Assembly (NCBI GenBank): GCA_014647935.1
Contig: BMQD01000023.1
Span: forward strand, 31,681-95,680
Direction: 5' to 3'
Length of the DNA: 64,000 nucleotides
Source: Planomonospora parontospora
GTDB taxonomy: Bacteria > Actinomycetota > Actinomycetes > Streptosporangiales > Streptosporangiaceae
The notes beneath the pieces were generated by a model. It had not been told where the DNA came from. It made no database searches and saw only the letters and a list, made by a program, of their open reading frames with translations. A program made the translations under genes and the position numbers. Positions 1 through 8,586 of the stretch are shown in pieces. Within the stretch, counting starts at the first letter, position 1. Each line of letters begins with the position of its first letter.

Positions 1-816
1 GGCCCGCGCCCGGATGGGGGCGGGTGGTGTTCGGCAGGTCCCGGGGCCTTGCGGGGTCGTCCCGGGCCTGCCGACGTTGAGGGTGCCGGGTGAGGAGTTT
101 CCCGGCGGGGAGTTGTCCCTGCTCAGGGGCAGGTGTCGCGCGGAAAGCGTGGTTTGGTATTCGCATTGGCGCGGCGCTAAATGCTTTCGTGTCAACGCGA
201 AAGCGAATGCTTTGATCTGCTTGCGCTGCGGATCGCCAGGGGTGGAGGGCTCGGCGGGCCCCGGTCTGCCGACGTTGAGGGGATGAACGGCTCAGATCCG
301 CAGGGATGATGCCGATGGGCGAGGGTGGCCGCGCGGGTCCGTTCACAGCGTCGCGTGGCCAGGCCGTGAAGCGCGGTGCCCGCCTTGGATCCGGGCGGGT
401 ATCCGCGCTGGTCACAGCGGGGGTCCCGTGCGGGGGTGGGGGGTTTGAGGGGGTCTGTGCGGGGTGCGGGACCGTACGGGGTGCGAGGGTCGCGCGGATG
501 ATCACGGGACCGTACGGGAGCGCTCAGGACCTCGGGGAGCGCACGGGAACGGGACCGGGTCAGAGTGTCCCCACCCTGCGGACCTGACAGCGTGCGCAAG
601 GGTCAACGGTGAACCCTCGTAAGGTCAACTACCGGGAATGGTCCTTCCCACAAGTTACTAGTGGGTAGAACGACGTTCACCCGTCAACATGAGACCCACT
701 CACGAAACACCCACGCTCAACGCCCAACCGGCGGAGCCCCCCAGGCACACGAACGGCACCCTCCAAAAGGATCACGCACGCTCGTCAAGGTCCGCAACAC
801 ACTCCCCCAACGAATT
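1..816. other. Left-end region without a convincing gene
   Basis: No reading frame here looks protein-like. The sequence has short repeats: CTGCCGACGTTGAGGG near 69 and 265, and GGGACCGTACGGG near 468 and 506. A small AT-richer island lies at 150-215. The palindrome GAACG-a-CGTTC sits at 668-678, and an imperfect one with AGGGT/ACCCT arms near 598-616. From about 690 to 1040 the + strand is very C-rich because a leftward gene lies opposite. The 1-690 part could hold regulatory or replication signals, but nothing identifies them. Confidence 0.5.
183..204. repeat. Inverted repeat GCTTTCG/CGAAAGC
   Basis: Perfect 7-bp arms are separated by 8 bp inside the only AT-richer island of the left-end region. 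It could be an operator or part of a replication signal. No function is proven. Confidence 0.4.
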
Positions 817-1047
817 TCACCCCGCCACCACCCCAGCACCCAACCGCGGCCCCGGCCGCCCCCGAGCAGCGCGCCGCTCCCGCTCCACCCTGAGCACCAC
901 CGCCAACTCCACCCGCCGCCCAACACCCCGCCCCACCACCACAAGACGCCCCTCCCGAACCCACCGCTCCACCGTCCGCACCGACACCCCAGCACGCCCC
1001 GCCGCCACCCCAAGATCCACCCAGCCCATAACCACATGATGAGGCAA
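817..1047 (-). CDS. Small helix-turn-helix (excisionase/MerR-like) protein
   Basis: A 76-aa reading frame with a DNA-binding pattern typical of HTH_17/excisionase domains: residues about 10-50 read as 'AAGRAGVSVRTVERWVREGR' followed by a short beta-wing. The listed start is TTG; an ATG six codons downstream (near 1029) is equally possible, and neither has a strong Shine-Dalgarno. The basic tail is low complexity. It lies downstream of the main leftward operon, beyond a terminator at 1126-1153, so it would need its own promoter. It could be a directionality factor or a small repressor. The helix-turn-helix is the only support. Confidence 0.45.
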   Translation of the reverse strand: MPHHVVMGWVDLGVAAGRAGVSVRTVERWVREGRLVVVGRGVGRRVELAVVLRVERERRAARGRPGPRLGAGVVAG

Positions 1048-1090
1048 AACCCGAAACCCACCGCCGACTCCGGCGCGGCCGGCACGGCCG

Positions 1091-1110
1091 ACGGGGGGGG
1101 TACCCCCCGT
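1091..1110. repeat. GC hairpin ACGGGGGG..CCCCCCGT
   Basis: A palindromic G8/C6 stem just beyond the operon-end terminator. It may reinforce termination. Confidence 0.4.
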
Positions 1111-1121
1111 GCCGACACGCG

Positions 1122-1153
1122 AAAACGCCCCGCCTGCCGTGGCAAGCGGGGCG
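1122..1153 (-). terminator. Rho-independent terminator closing the leftward operon
   Basis: Read leftward, a stem of 13 bp with one mismatch (CGCCCCGCcTGCC / GGCAaGCGGGGCG) is followed at once by TTTTC. It lies 14 bp past the stop of the gene at 1167, the last gene of the leftward chain. Confidence 0.8.
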
Positions 1154-1166
1154 CTGTCGGCGCGGG

Positions 1167-1541
1167 CTAGTTGACCGTGACGCGCTGCGCGTTCGCAACG
1201 GTCATGGCTGCGTTGAGCGCCTTCAGCGTGGTTGCGATGGCTCCAACGCTGGTCATGTCGGCGTACCCGCGTCCGGTGAGCCTCAGCAGGAGGTCAACCT
1301 GTGCGATGGCGGCGCGGGCCGTGATCTTCCGCATGTCGTCCGGCATGCTGTCCACGATCGTCGTGGCGCGGGCGTGGCCGTCCACGTTCAGCGAGAGTGC
1401 CACCGTGCCGTCCTCGATCATGCCCACGATGATGCCGTGCGCGATGCCCACAGCGGCCATGATGTCGGTGAACGCGGTAGAGATGACGGCGCTGCTGATC
1501 TCGTCGGCGGGGCGGGCGGGCTTGCGGTCCTTGCTGGTCAT
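1167..1541 (-). CDS. Hypothetical protein, 124 aa
   Basis: A soluble alpha-helical protein with no family I recognise. The start is well supported by GAGAGAGGAACC upstream of the ATG. It is the last gene of the leftward block and is followed by a strong terminator. The leader before it carries a long hairpin (1573-1610) that includes one copy of the dispersed GAATGC palindrome. Confidence 0.65.
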   Translation of the reverse strand: MTSKDRKPARPADEISSAVISTAFTDIMAAVGIAHGIIVGMIEDGTVALSLNVDGHARATTIVDSMPDDMRKITARAAIAQVDLLLRLTGRGYADMTSVGAIATTLKALNAAMTVANAQRVTVN

Positions 1542-1572
1542 CTTCTTGGTTCCTCTCTCGGGTGGGGCGGGT

Positions 1573-1610
1573 GCCCGCTACCGGATGCGGTGCCGCATTC
1601 GGTAGCGGGC
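1573..1610. repeat. Dispersed palindrome copy 1, inside an 18-bp-arm hairpin
   Basis: The core at 1583-1600 (GGATGC-N6-GCATTC) is the leftmost copy of the family. Here it is extended to an 18-bp-arm inverted repeat with a 2-bp centre and one mismatch. It sits between two leftward genes. Confidence 0.75.
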
Positions 1611-1618
1611 GGGGTGGG

Positions 1619-2020
1619 CTATCGGATGACGTAGGGGCGGACCCGGTCGAACGGCAGGACCGGCTTTCCGGCCTGGTAGGCGGTCACCATGTCTCGGAGC
1701 TGGTCCATCCGGAGGGCGTAGCCAGCGATGGCGCGGTGTCCGGGGTCCGGGTGGCGTAGAGCGCTGGCGGCGTCCATGAGGGTGCCCAGCGCGATGGCCA
1801 GGAACTGGCGGGCAACGGGGTCGGGGTGCCCTTCGGCCAGGGCGGCGACCGTGTGGAACTGGACACGGTCGAAGCGCAGAGCGGCGCGGGTGACGCCGGT
1901 CCGCACCGTGGCGGGCAGGTTGTAACCGTAGTCCGCGAGGATGTCGGACACGAGGCGGGCGACGTGCCGCGCGTTGTGGGCGGCGGTCTCGGCGCTGTGC
2001 CGGTGCGAGCGGAACATCAT
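1619..2020 (-). CDS. Hypothetical protein, 133 aa
   Basis: The protein runs from MMFRSHRHSAE to the C-terminal VRPYVIR. The frame is open further upstream, but the upstream part is low-complexity Pro/Arg. The start is set by GGAGAG just before two consecutive ATG codons (2020 and 2017; the second has better spacing). It looks helical, and no family is recognised. It is part of the leftward chain and is preceded by the GC hairpin at 2045-2070. Confidence 0.65.
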   Translation of the reverse strand: MMFRSHRHSAETAAHNARHVARLVSDILADYGYNLPATVRTGVTRAALRFDRVQFHTVAALAEGHPDPVARQFLAIALGTLMDAASALRHPDPGHRAIAGYALRMDQLRDMVTAYQAGKPVLPFDRVRPYVIR

Positions 2021-2044
2021 CTCTCCGTTTCGGGTGGAGGGGGA

Positions 2045-2070
2045 GCGCCCCCGCCGGGTGGCGGGGGCGC
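2045..2070. terminator. Intercistronic GC hairpin
   Basis: Arms GCGCCCCCGCC / GGCGGGGGCGC with loop GGGT, just after the stop of the gene at 2079. There is no T-tract, so it is more likely a 3'-end stabiliser or partial terminator than a full stop. Confidence 0.5.
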
Positions 2071-2078
2071 GGGGGGTG

Positions 2079-2639
2079 CTACTTCGCAGCGGCGCGGCCG
2101 GTCGCCTTGGGGGCGGCGGGGGCGGGCTTGTCCGCCTGAGCGGCCTTGAGAGCGGCCAGCTCGGCGCGGGCGGCCTCAAGGTCGGCCATGGCCTTTGCGG
2201 CCTCCTGCTTGATGCGCTCGGCCTCCTGCTTGGCGGCCTCCGCCGCGACCTTCTCGCCGACCTCCCGCATCTTGCCGGGCTTCATGCTGGCGGCAAGCAT
2301 GTGGTCCTTGGCGATCCCGCCCAGCAGGACCCGGCCCCGGTCGCTGCGGAAGATCCACCGGCCGCCCTTGGCGTCGGTGTAAACGTCCTCCGCCGGGTCG
2401 GCGTCGGTCGCCGGAAGCAGGTTGTCCAGAGGGACGGTGTCCTCCTGGAGCTTGCCCTCCACGGCGTAGGTCGCCAGCAGGGCGAAGCTGAGGGCCATGT
2501 ACCGGGTGGAGCGGGCCAGCTTGCCCGCGACCGCCTCAGCAATCATCGTGACCAGCTCCGCCGGGGCGAAGTTGGTGAGGGGGGCGGCGACGGCCGGGGC
2601 GTCGGCGGGGGTGGTGGCGGGGGTGGTGCTGGTGGTCAT
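2079..2639 (-). CDS. Hypothetical protein with C-terminal coiled coil, 186 aa
   Basis: A Thr/Ala/Pro-rich N-terminus (residues 1-25) is followed by a compact middle region (about 25-115). The C-terminal half is charged and Ala-rich and strongly predicts a coiled coil (about 120-170), ending in a Pro/Ala/Lys tail. The starting ATG follows GGAAGGCACGTC. No family is recognised. It may be a structural or scaffold-like phage protein, but the early-block position argues for a regulatory or accessory role. Confidence 0.65.
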   Translation of the reverse strand: MTTSTTPATTPADAPAVAAPLTNFAPAELVTMIAEAVAGKLARSTRYMALSFALLATYAVEGKLQEDTVPLDNLLPATDADPAEDVYTDAKGGRWIFRSDRGRVLLGGIAKDHMLAASMKPGKMREVGEKVAAEAAKQEAERIKQEAAKAMADLEAARAELAALKAAQADKPAPAAPKATGRAAAK

Positions 2640-2670
2640 GACGTGCCTTCCGTGTTGCGTTGGGTTGGGT

Positions 2671-2693
2671 GCCCCCCGCCGGGTGGCGGGGGG
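2671..2693. terminator. Intercistronic GC hairpin
   Basis: Arms GCCCCCCGCC / GGCGGGGGGC with loop GGGT, the same design as the hairpin at 2045. It follows the stop at 2702. Confidence 0.5.
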
Positions 2694-2701
2694 CGAGGGG
2701 G

Positions 2702-3484
2702 TCAGAACTTCAAGGTTTCCGGGGTGCTGCTGGGAGCGGGGGCGGGTGCCTCCGGTCCCTTCCGGCGGGACCTACGGGCCTTGACGGCCCGGTCCAGCAG
2801 GACGGCGAACAGTCCGGCGGCGACGATCACCGCGACGATTGCCGCCGCGAGGATCAGCCGGAGCGTGACCGGCATTCCCTCGGAGTCGCCCACGGGGGCG
2901 GTCTTGAGTGCGACTGCCGATCCGGCGGGGTCTCCCGTTGCCTGCGTTGCGGTGGGGGTGGCGGTTGCCGTGGGGAACGTCACCGGGGTCTGTTCCGAAT
3001 GCGGGTCCGCATTCGTTAACCGGGGGTCCGTGCGGGCCGTCCCGTTCGCCACGGGCAGAGCCGCCGGGGCGGTCGGGGTCGAGACCGGGGCGGGAGCCGC
3101 CGGTACGGCCGTAGGCGTGGCCGTGACCGTGGCCGTGACCGTGACCGTGGGAGCCGGGGGCGGCGGGGTCGTGGCCTGCGGCGCGGCGGGTGCCTGCGGG
3201 ACCTGAGCCGCCGGGGCGGCAGGGGCGGCAGGCGGCGCGGGCATGGTGCTGGTCTCCGTGACCGTGACCCGCACGGCGGGAGCGGTCTCCGTGACCGTGG
3301 CCGTCACGGTCACCGTGACGACGGGGTCCGGGGACGGCTGTGCCGTGGCTGTGACGTCCGGCGATGGGTCGGGCGCGGGGACGATGTCCGCGCCCGCGCG
3401 GGGGCTGTGTGCGGCCGTGAGGGTGAGCGCTGCAAGCGACGCAAGCAACAAACCCACCCCCCGTCCGATCCGTGAAACTGTCAT
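2702..3484 (-). CDS. Secreted, membrane-anchored Thr/Val/Pro-rich surface protein, 260 aa
   Basis: An N-terminal signal peptide (about residues 1-31, hydrophobic LLLASLAALTLTAA) is followed by a long stalk rich in TVTVTATVTE-type and Pro/Ala repeats. Near the end comes one transmembrane helix (LILAAAIVAVIVAAGLFAVLL) with a basic cytoplasmic tail. There is no LPXTG sortase signal. It would be displayed on the host cell, where a prophage might use it to alter adhesion or phage adsorption; that is inference. One dispersed palindrome (2997-3014) lies in frame inside the stalk. The upstream region carries a strong palindrome (3504-3523) about 20 bp before the start, so expression is probably controlled separately. 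Confidence 0.75.
   Translation of the reverse strand: MTVSRIGRGVGLLLASLAALTLTAAHSPRAGADIVPAPDPSPDVTATAQPSPDPVVTVTVTATVTETAPAVRVTVTETSTMPAPPAAPAAPAAQVPQAPAAPQATTPPPPAPTVTVTATVTATPTAVPAAPAPVSTPTAPAALPVANGTARTDPRLTNADPHSEQTPVTFPTATATPTATQATGDPAGSAVALKTAPVGDSEGMPVTLRLILAAAIVAVIVAAGLFAVLLDRAVKARRSRRKGPEAPAPAPSSTPETLKF
2997..3014. repeat. Dispersed palindrome copy 2 (inside a gene)
   Basis: GAATGC-N6-GCATTC with the extended flank GTTAAC on its right side. It lies within the coding sequence of the surface protein. Confidence 0.8.
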
Positions 3485-3917
3485 GGGTCAACCATACACC
3501 GATCCGTCTTACATGCAAGACGGAATATGATCTCTGTTGGTCGGATTCCCGCACGTACGCGGGCACGGGTGCGCGTACGCGCGTACGCGCGTACGGGGGG
3601 CGGGCGGGGGTCGAGTGCCCGAAGTTCATTGCATGTGCAAGCAATTAAGGGGGGTGCCGGCCACAGGGTTACATGCATGTGTAAGCAATTTTCTCAGGGC
3701 ACCCCGGTTGTGGGTTAGCGCTGATAACCATTTTCACTGTTGATTGAAGCTCTGTAGCGCTCTGTGAAGCTCTGGGGAGTGGGGGGGTCATCCATGTACC
3801 AGCGACCCCCCGTTCGCGTCTCAGCGTTGATCTGGGAGCGCTCTAGACGTGCGCAGGTTGCACGTAGTGCGCGCAGTGCGCGTTACGTGCGTAGCGCGTC
3901 AGCGACGAGGGAGCCGG
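3485..3917. promoter_or_regulatory. Repeat-rich regulatory or origin-like region (433 bp)
   Basis: No gene is seen. The region holds a perfect 7-bp-arm palindrome CCGTCTT/AAGACGG (3504-3523), tandem GTACGCGC repeats (about 3551-3596) and two related palindromes each followed by GCAATT: TTGCATGTGCAA at 3629 and TTACATGCATGTGTAA at 3669. A nested inverted repeat GCACGTA/TACGTGC lies at 3860-3890. It separates the surface-protein gene from the genes to its right. Promoter/operator is certain in principle; an iteron-type origin is a possibility. Confidence 0.6.
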
Positions 3918-4235
3918 TCAGGGGTGGGCGTCGCGGGTCGCGTTGCCGTGGGTGGCGCAGCGCTCTTCGTCGCCCGTCCGGTAGGTCACCCACACGCAGA
4001 CGGGTTCGGGTTCGGCGGCCAGGCCGGTGCGGGCGTTCTTGGCGCGGGTGTTCTTGATGACGTCGGGGAGGTCTTTGACCGGGGGGCGGACGCCTTCGGC
4101 GATGAGGTCGGCGACGTATTCGCGGGCGACGGTCCAGGCGGTGTGGTCGACGGTGAGGCCGCGGAGCCGTTCGTACAGCTCGTGGACGCGGGCGTTCCAG
4201 AACGTGTTGAACGGGTCGTCGGGGTCGGTGGCCAT
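3918..4235 (-). CDS. Hypothetical protein, 105 aa
   Basis: Begins MATDPDDPFNTFWN. The ATG at 4235 is preceded by AAGGAGA at good spacing. The central helix region is followed by a small Cys/His-containing tail (CVWV...CATHGN). It ends the transcript that starts with the replisome-organiser gene at 5645. No family is recognised. Confidence 0.65.
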   Translation of the reverse strand: MATDPDDPFNTFWNARVHELYERLRGLTVDHTAWTVAREYVADLIAEGVRPPVKDLPDVIKNTRAKNARTGLAAEPEPVCVWVTYRTGDEERCATHGNATRDAHP

Positions 4236-4255
4236 GGCGTGGTTCTCCTTCGGGG

Positions 4256-5645
<1,390 letters not shown>

Positions 5646-5777
5646 GCCGCTTCTCCTTCACGCATCACCAGACAGCCGATCGCTGCCGCCGAGGGAAGCA
5701 GCACGCCGCCACCGTAGGCGGCCCACCACCGCCCCGTCACCTCCGCCCCGCGCCGATCCGCCGGCCGGGCGGCTCCC

Positions 5778-6089
5778 TCACCCCCGGAGAACACGCACGT
5801 TCCCTCCCTCCTTCACGCCGGGGTGCGCAACATCAGCCAGGACCTCCAGACGGCACCGGTGCCGCCGCCCGGGCGCGGTGTCGCACTCGGGACACCACAC
5901 CCAGCCGTCCGCGACCTCCCGCACATGGAACTGGCACAGCGGCGTCTCGCCCAGGTGCTCATGCACGCACCCGAGCAGCAGCACCACCACCGCGTCCCGG
6001 CTGCACCGCTCCACCCGGCCGCCATCGAGCACGTCCCCGACGACGCAGCTCGGCGCGGCCTCCGTCGTCTCGTTGTCACTGGCCACCAC
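5778..6089 (-). CDS. Hypothetical zinc-motif protein, 103 aa
   Basis: GTG start directly after AGGAGGAG. The Cys/His-rich pattern (CVHEHLGETPLCQFH, WCPECDTAPGRRHRC) suggests one zinc ribbon. It overlaps the next upstream gene by 14 bp, indicating coupling. Specific function unknown. Confidence 0.65.
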   Translation of the reverse strand: MVASDNETTEAAPSCVVGDVLDGGRVERCSRDAVVVLLLGCVHEHLGETPLCQFHVREVADGWVWCPECDTAPGRRHRCRLEVLADVAHPGVKEGGNVRVLRG

Positions 6090-6513
6090 GAACTCCTCCT
6101 TGTTCTTCCAGCGTGGGAGCGGGCCGCCGCCACACGCTCATCCCGACGTGCTTGGCGAACGCCGCGGTGCCCGCGGACCCGGTCGAGCCCGGCCGCAGGT
6201 AGACGAGCGCACCGCACGGACCTCCCCGCCCGATGATCATCCCGATCATGAACCCGTACCGGGCGGGCCCGGCGGCCTTGCTCAGCTCGGGGATCCGCCA
6301 CGGCGCGCGGTAGGTCTCCCCCTCGATGTCCCAGCCGCGGGCCCGCCGGTCCGTGACCCACTCCCGGCCGAACGTGTCGACACCCGAGCAGCCGCCCTCC
6401 ACGAGGAGCATGCTCGGGTGGGCGGCGTGGACCCGGTCGAGGTCGTCCCAGACCGGGCCGGGCCGGACCCCGTCTCGGGGCCCGGCCAGCAGCAGCGTGA
6501 ACCGCTCACCCAC
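6076..6513 (-). CDS. SLOG-family (DUF2493/YspA-like) protein
   Basis: 145 aa with the Rossmann-like features of cpYpsA-type SLOG proteins: LLLAGPRDG at the N-terminus, VEGGCSGVDTFGREW for the glycine loop, then ETYRAPW and RYGFMIG. SLOG domains bind nucleotides or nucleotide-derived ligands, and in phages and defence systems they act as sensors or nucleosidases. No partner effector is evident nearby, so the ligand and role are unknown. It starts at GTG and overlaps both neighbours. Confidence 0.75.
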   Translation of the reverse strand: MGERFTLLLAGPRDGVRPGPVWDDLDRVHAAHPSMLLVEGGCSGVDTFGREWVTDRRARGWDIEGETYRAPWRIPELSKAAGPARYGFMIGMIIGRGGPCGALVYLRPGSTGSAGTAAFAKHVGMSVWRRPAPTLEEQGGVRGGQ

Positions 6514-6748
6514 CGGTCACATCCCCGACCGCCAGGCCCCGCTTGGTCAGCCACGTCAGGCAGCGGCGGCACGTCACCTCGGCGTCGACCTCGGTCAGCG
6601 TCGACTCGACGGGGCACACCGCCCGCCACACCCCCAGCCGGGGCTTGCCGACCGGCCGGACGACGAGCGGCGCCGCATGGACCACCCCGGTCCACGCTTC
6701 CGCTGCGACGAGCTGTCCCGCCCGGCGGCCACGCGCCGGCCTCTTCAT
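6506..6748 (-). CDS. Small CxxC protein, 80 aa
   Basis: Starts at ATG 6748 after GGGGAGCGG. A basic N-terminus is followed by three cysteines (VCPVEST, then TCRRCLTW), a probable zinc knuckle. This layout is common among small actinophage early proteins. Function unknown. Confidence 0.65.
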   Translation of the reverse strand: MKRPARGRRAGQLVAAEAWTGVVHAAPLVVRPVGKPRLGVWRAVCPVESTLTEVDAEVTCRRCLTWLTKRGLAVGDVTGG

Positions 6749-7296
6749 GCTCCGCTCCCCTGCTGGTCGGGGGCGGCGACGAGCCGGTAGCCGCGCTTCA
6801 CGCCGCTCAGCAAGATCCGGGTGGTCGTGCCGCGCATGTCCCGGCAGGAGGTCCGGTCCGCGTCGAGGTGCTCCTGGGTGAAGTCGGCGTTGGTCACCAC
6901 CGTGGCGTAGGCGTAGCGCTCGTCGGTCTGGTCGATGTGGATCGTGCGGCCCCGGTTGCCGGGGTACCGGTCGGCCCACACCTGCCCGGGACGGACCTCG
7001 CCGTGCGCGCGGGCCGGGTGCGCGGCGGCGTAGGCCGCGAGCGCGTCAGGGACCTGCCCGGCGTGGCCGTCGCCGGAGTCGTTCCACTCGACGGCCCGCC
7101 ACACCCCGGCCAGGGACTCAGCGATGTTCGCGGCGCCCTTGAGCTGCTTGATGACCGCCGTCGTGGCCGAGCGGGCGGCCTCCGCGCCGGGAATGTCCGC
7201 CAGCCGGCGGGCCATCTCCTCCAGCTCAACCGGGATCACCACGAGGTCCCGGGCGTGCGCCCGGTCACCGAGGTAGTTGTAGGAGCCGCCGCTCAC
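6745..7296 (-). CDS. Hypothetical phage protein, 183 aa
   Basis: The N-terminus MSGGSYNYL and the helical middle (about 25-80) resemble small phage proteins of unknown role. The C-terminal 80 residues (VRPGQVWADRYPGN, TIHIDQ) look like a compact beta-rich domain seen in actinobacterial DUF proteins. It overlaps the next gene by 4 bp. No specific function can be assigned. Confidence 0.65.
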   Translation of the reverse strand: MSGGSYNYLGDRAHARDLVVIPVELEEMARRLADIPGAEAARSATTAVIKQLKGAANIAESLAGVWRAVEWNDSGDGHAGQVPDALAAYAAAHPARAHGEVRPGQVWADRYPGNRGRTIHIDQTDERYAYATVVTNADFTQEHLDADRTSCRDMRGTTTRILLSGVKRGYRLVAAPDQQGSGA

Positions 7297-7366
7297 CGGG
7301 CACGCTCCTTGCCGTTGTTCGTCCTGCTCACGGGTGTTCCCTTCTCTCGAGGTCGGTTTCCTTCGG

Positions 7367-7430
7367 CACCCGGCCCCCGCAGCGAGGGCCGGGTGAGGTC
7401 CGTCCGGCCGGGCCCGTGCCTGGCCGGACG
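7367..7430. terminator. Two tandem GC hairpins after the gene at 7436
   Basis: CGTCCGGCC/GGCCGGACG (7401-7430) and CACCCGGCCC/GGGCCGGGTG (7367-7395) lie back to back in a 139-bp gap that otherwise holds nothing. There is no T-run. They may partly terminate transcription or protect the 3' end. Confidence 0.55.
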
Positions 7431-7435
7431 GCTGG

Positions 7436-8305
7436 TCAGCGGGTGTAGCCCTTCAACGCGGCGAACGCCCCACCGAGCGCGTCGAGCTGCCCCTTGTAGT
7501 GGTCCCGTTCACCGGTCAGCCGGGCGAGCTCCCGGTCGGCCTCCACGAGCAGCTGCTCGGACTCCTCCCGCCCCTTCTTGGCGTCGGCCAGCTCCCGCTC
7601 CAGCGCGTCGGCCTTCACGTCGGCCTTGCTGGCGCGCTGGAGCGCGGCATCCCGTTCGGCCTCGGCCTGCTGGATCTTCTGCAGCACCGTCTGCAGGGTC
7701 GCCAGCAGCTCCGCGATGTCGGTGACGGACGCCGAGGCCGTTTCGGGTTCGGTCTCGACGCGCACGGCGGGCGTCGCGGTCTTCGCGGGGGCCGAGGCGG
7801 ACATGGTCTTCGCCGCGGTGGGCCCGCCGTCGTCGGCGGCTTCCCGCGGCTGTGCACGAGACATGGGCTGTTCACCTTCCAAGCGGATCTGGGCAACGAC
7901 TTCGGCTTCGCGGTCACGCAGGACCTGCGCGACGGACTCCGCGCCGAGCGGCGCGGTCACGAACAGGACCCCGCCGGAGACCTTCCAGGTGACGCCGTAC
8001 CGTTCGGCGAGCGCCATGACGAGCGTGATGGGCCAGTTCCGCCCGGCGGCCTCAAGCTGTTCGGGGTCGGTTTCGGTGACCGCGGTGACCATCGGCGGAG
8101 GCTGGTCGATCAGCCGCTCGATCTCCCGCCGGTAGTTGTCCAGGTCCGGGCCGGAGTGAGCGCGCGGCGGCAGGAACACCGGCCGTGTCTCGGGCCGGTT
8201 CGGGTTGGTGATCTGGTACTTGCCGTTGCGGGTCTGCTTCACGGTGAGCCCTGCCTGCTTGGCGTGCTCAACGAGGTCCCGCACGGCGTCTTTGCCGTTG
8301 CTCAT
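7436..8305 (-). CDS. Hypothetical protein with HicA-like N-terminus and coiled coil, 289 aa
   Basis: Residues 1-70 (LVEHAKQAGLTVKQTRNGKY, ITNPNRP) resemble the small dsRBD-like fold of HicA. A second compact domain (about 80-140) and a disordered Ala/Thr stretch follow. The C-terminus is a long coiled coil (about 190-280: AEAERDAALQRASKADVKAD). It overlaps whiB by 4 bp (ATGA). A nucleic-acid-binding role is a guess from the N-terminal fold only. Confidence 0.6.
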   Translation of the reverse strand: MSNGKDAVRDLVEHAKQAGLTVKQTRNGKYQITNPNRPETRPVFLPPRAHSGPDLDNYRREIERLIDQPPPMVTAVTETDPEQLEAAGRNWPITLVMALAERYGVTWKVSGGVLFVTAPLGAESVAQVLRDREAEVVAQIRLEGEQPMSRAQPREAADDGGPTAAKTMSASAPAKTATPAVRVETEPETASASVTDIAELLATLQTVLQKIQQAEAERDAALQRASKADVKADALERELADAKKGREESEQLLVEADRELARLTGERDHYKGQLDALGGAFAALKGYTR

Positions 8306-8586
8306 GCTGCGTTTCCTTCGGGTGGAGAGGGAGTTGTCCGGCGGCGAGCGCCGCGTTCGGACGGGGTTTCACCAGCGAGGACCTCACCGGAGCGGTCTTC
8401 ACCGTGGGCGGCGCACCGGTCGGCCCAGGCGCGGCACGCGGTGAACACCGGGCAGTCCCTGCAGATCGCTTTCGCGCGCCGCGGGTCGTTCATCTCGTGG
8501 GCGCGGCCGGCGCATGCGGCGTCGTCGCGCCAGGGCTGCCACAGTTCGCGCTTCCAGCCGGGGAAGTACGTCAGCAGCGGGTTCAT
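8302..8586 (-). CDS. whiB-like: WhiB-family Fe-S transcription factor
   Basis: 94 aa with the four conserved cysteines of the Wbl family: C25, then C42-x2-C45-x5-C51 (AICRDCPVFTAC). They would hold a [4Fe-4S] cluster. The usual G-[VI]-W-G-G turn is not evident; a GEVLAGE stretch stands in that place. Wbl proteins bind the housekeeping sigma factor and alter transcription, and many actinophages carry them to redirect host expression. Coupled to the downstream gene by an ATGA overlap. Confidence 0.88.
   Translation of the reverse strand: MNPLLTYFPGWKRELWQPWRDDAACAGRAHEMNDPRRAKAICRDCPVFTACRAWADRCAAHGEDRSGEVLAGETPSERGARRRTTPSPPEGNAA

Noticed and set aside
661-1170. Long + strand frame, Pro/His/Thr-rich
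   Set aside because: Composition is the mirror of the C-rich strand opposite an HTH-like gene; no start signal or domain.
3118-3330. Short tandem repeats encoding TVTVTATV that look array-like
   Set aside because: They are in-frame codon repeats of a surface stalk, with no spacers or cas genes; not a CRISPR array.
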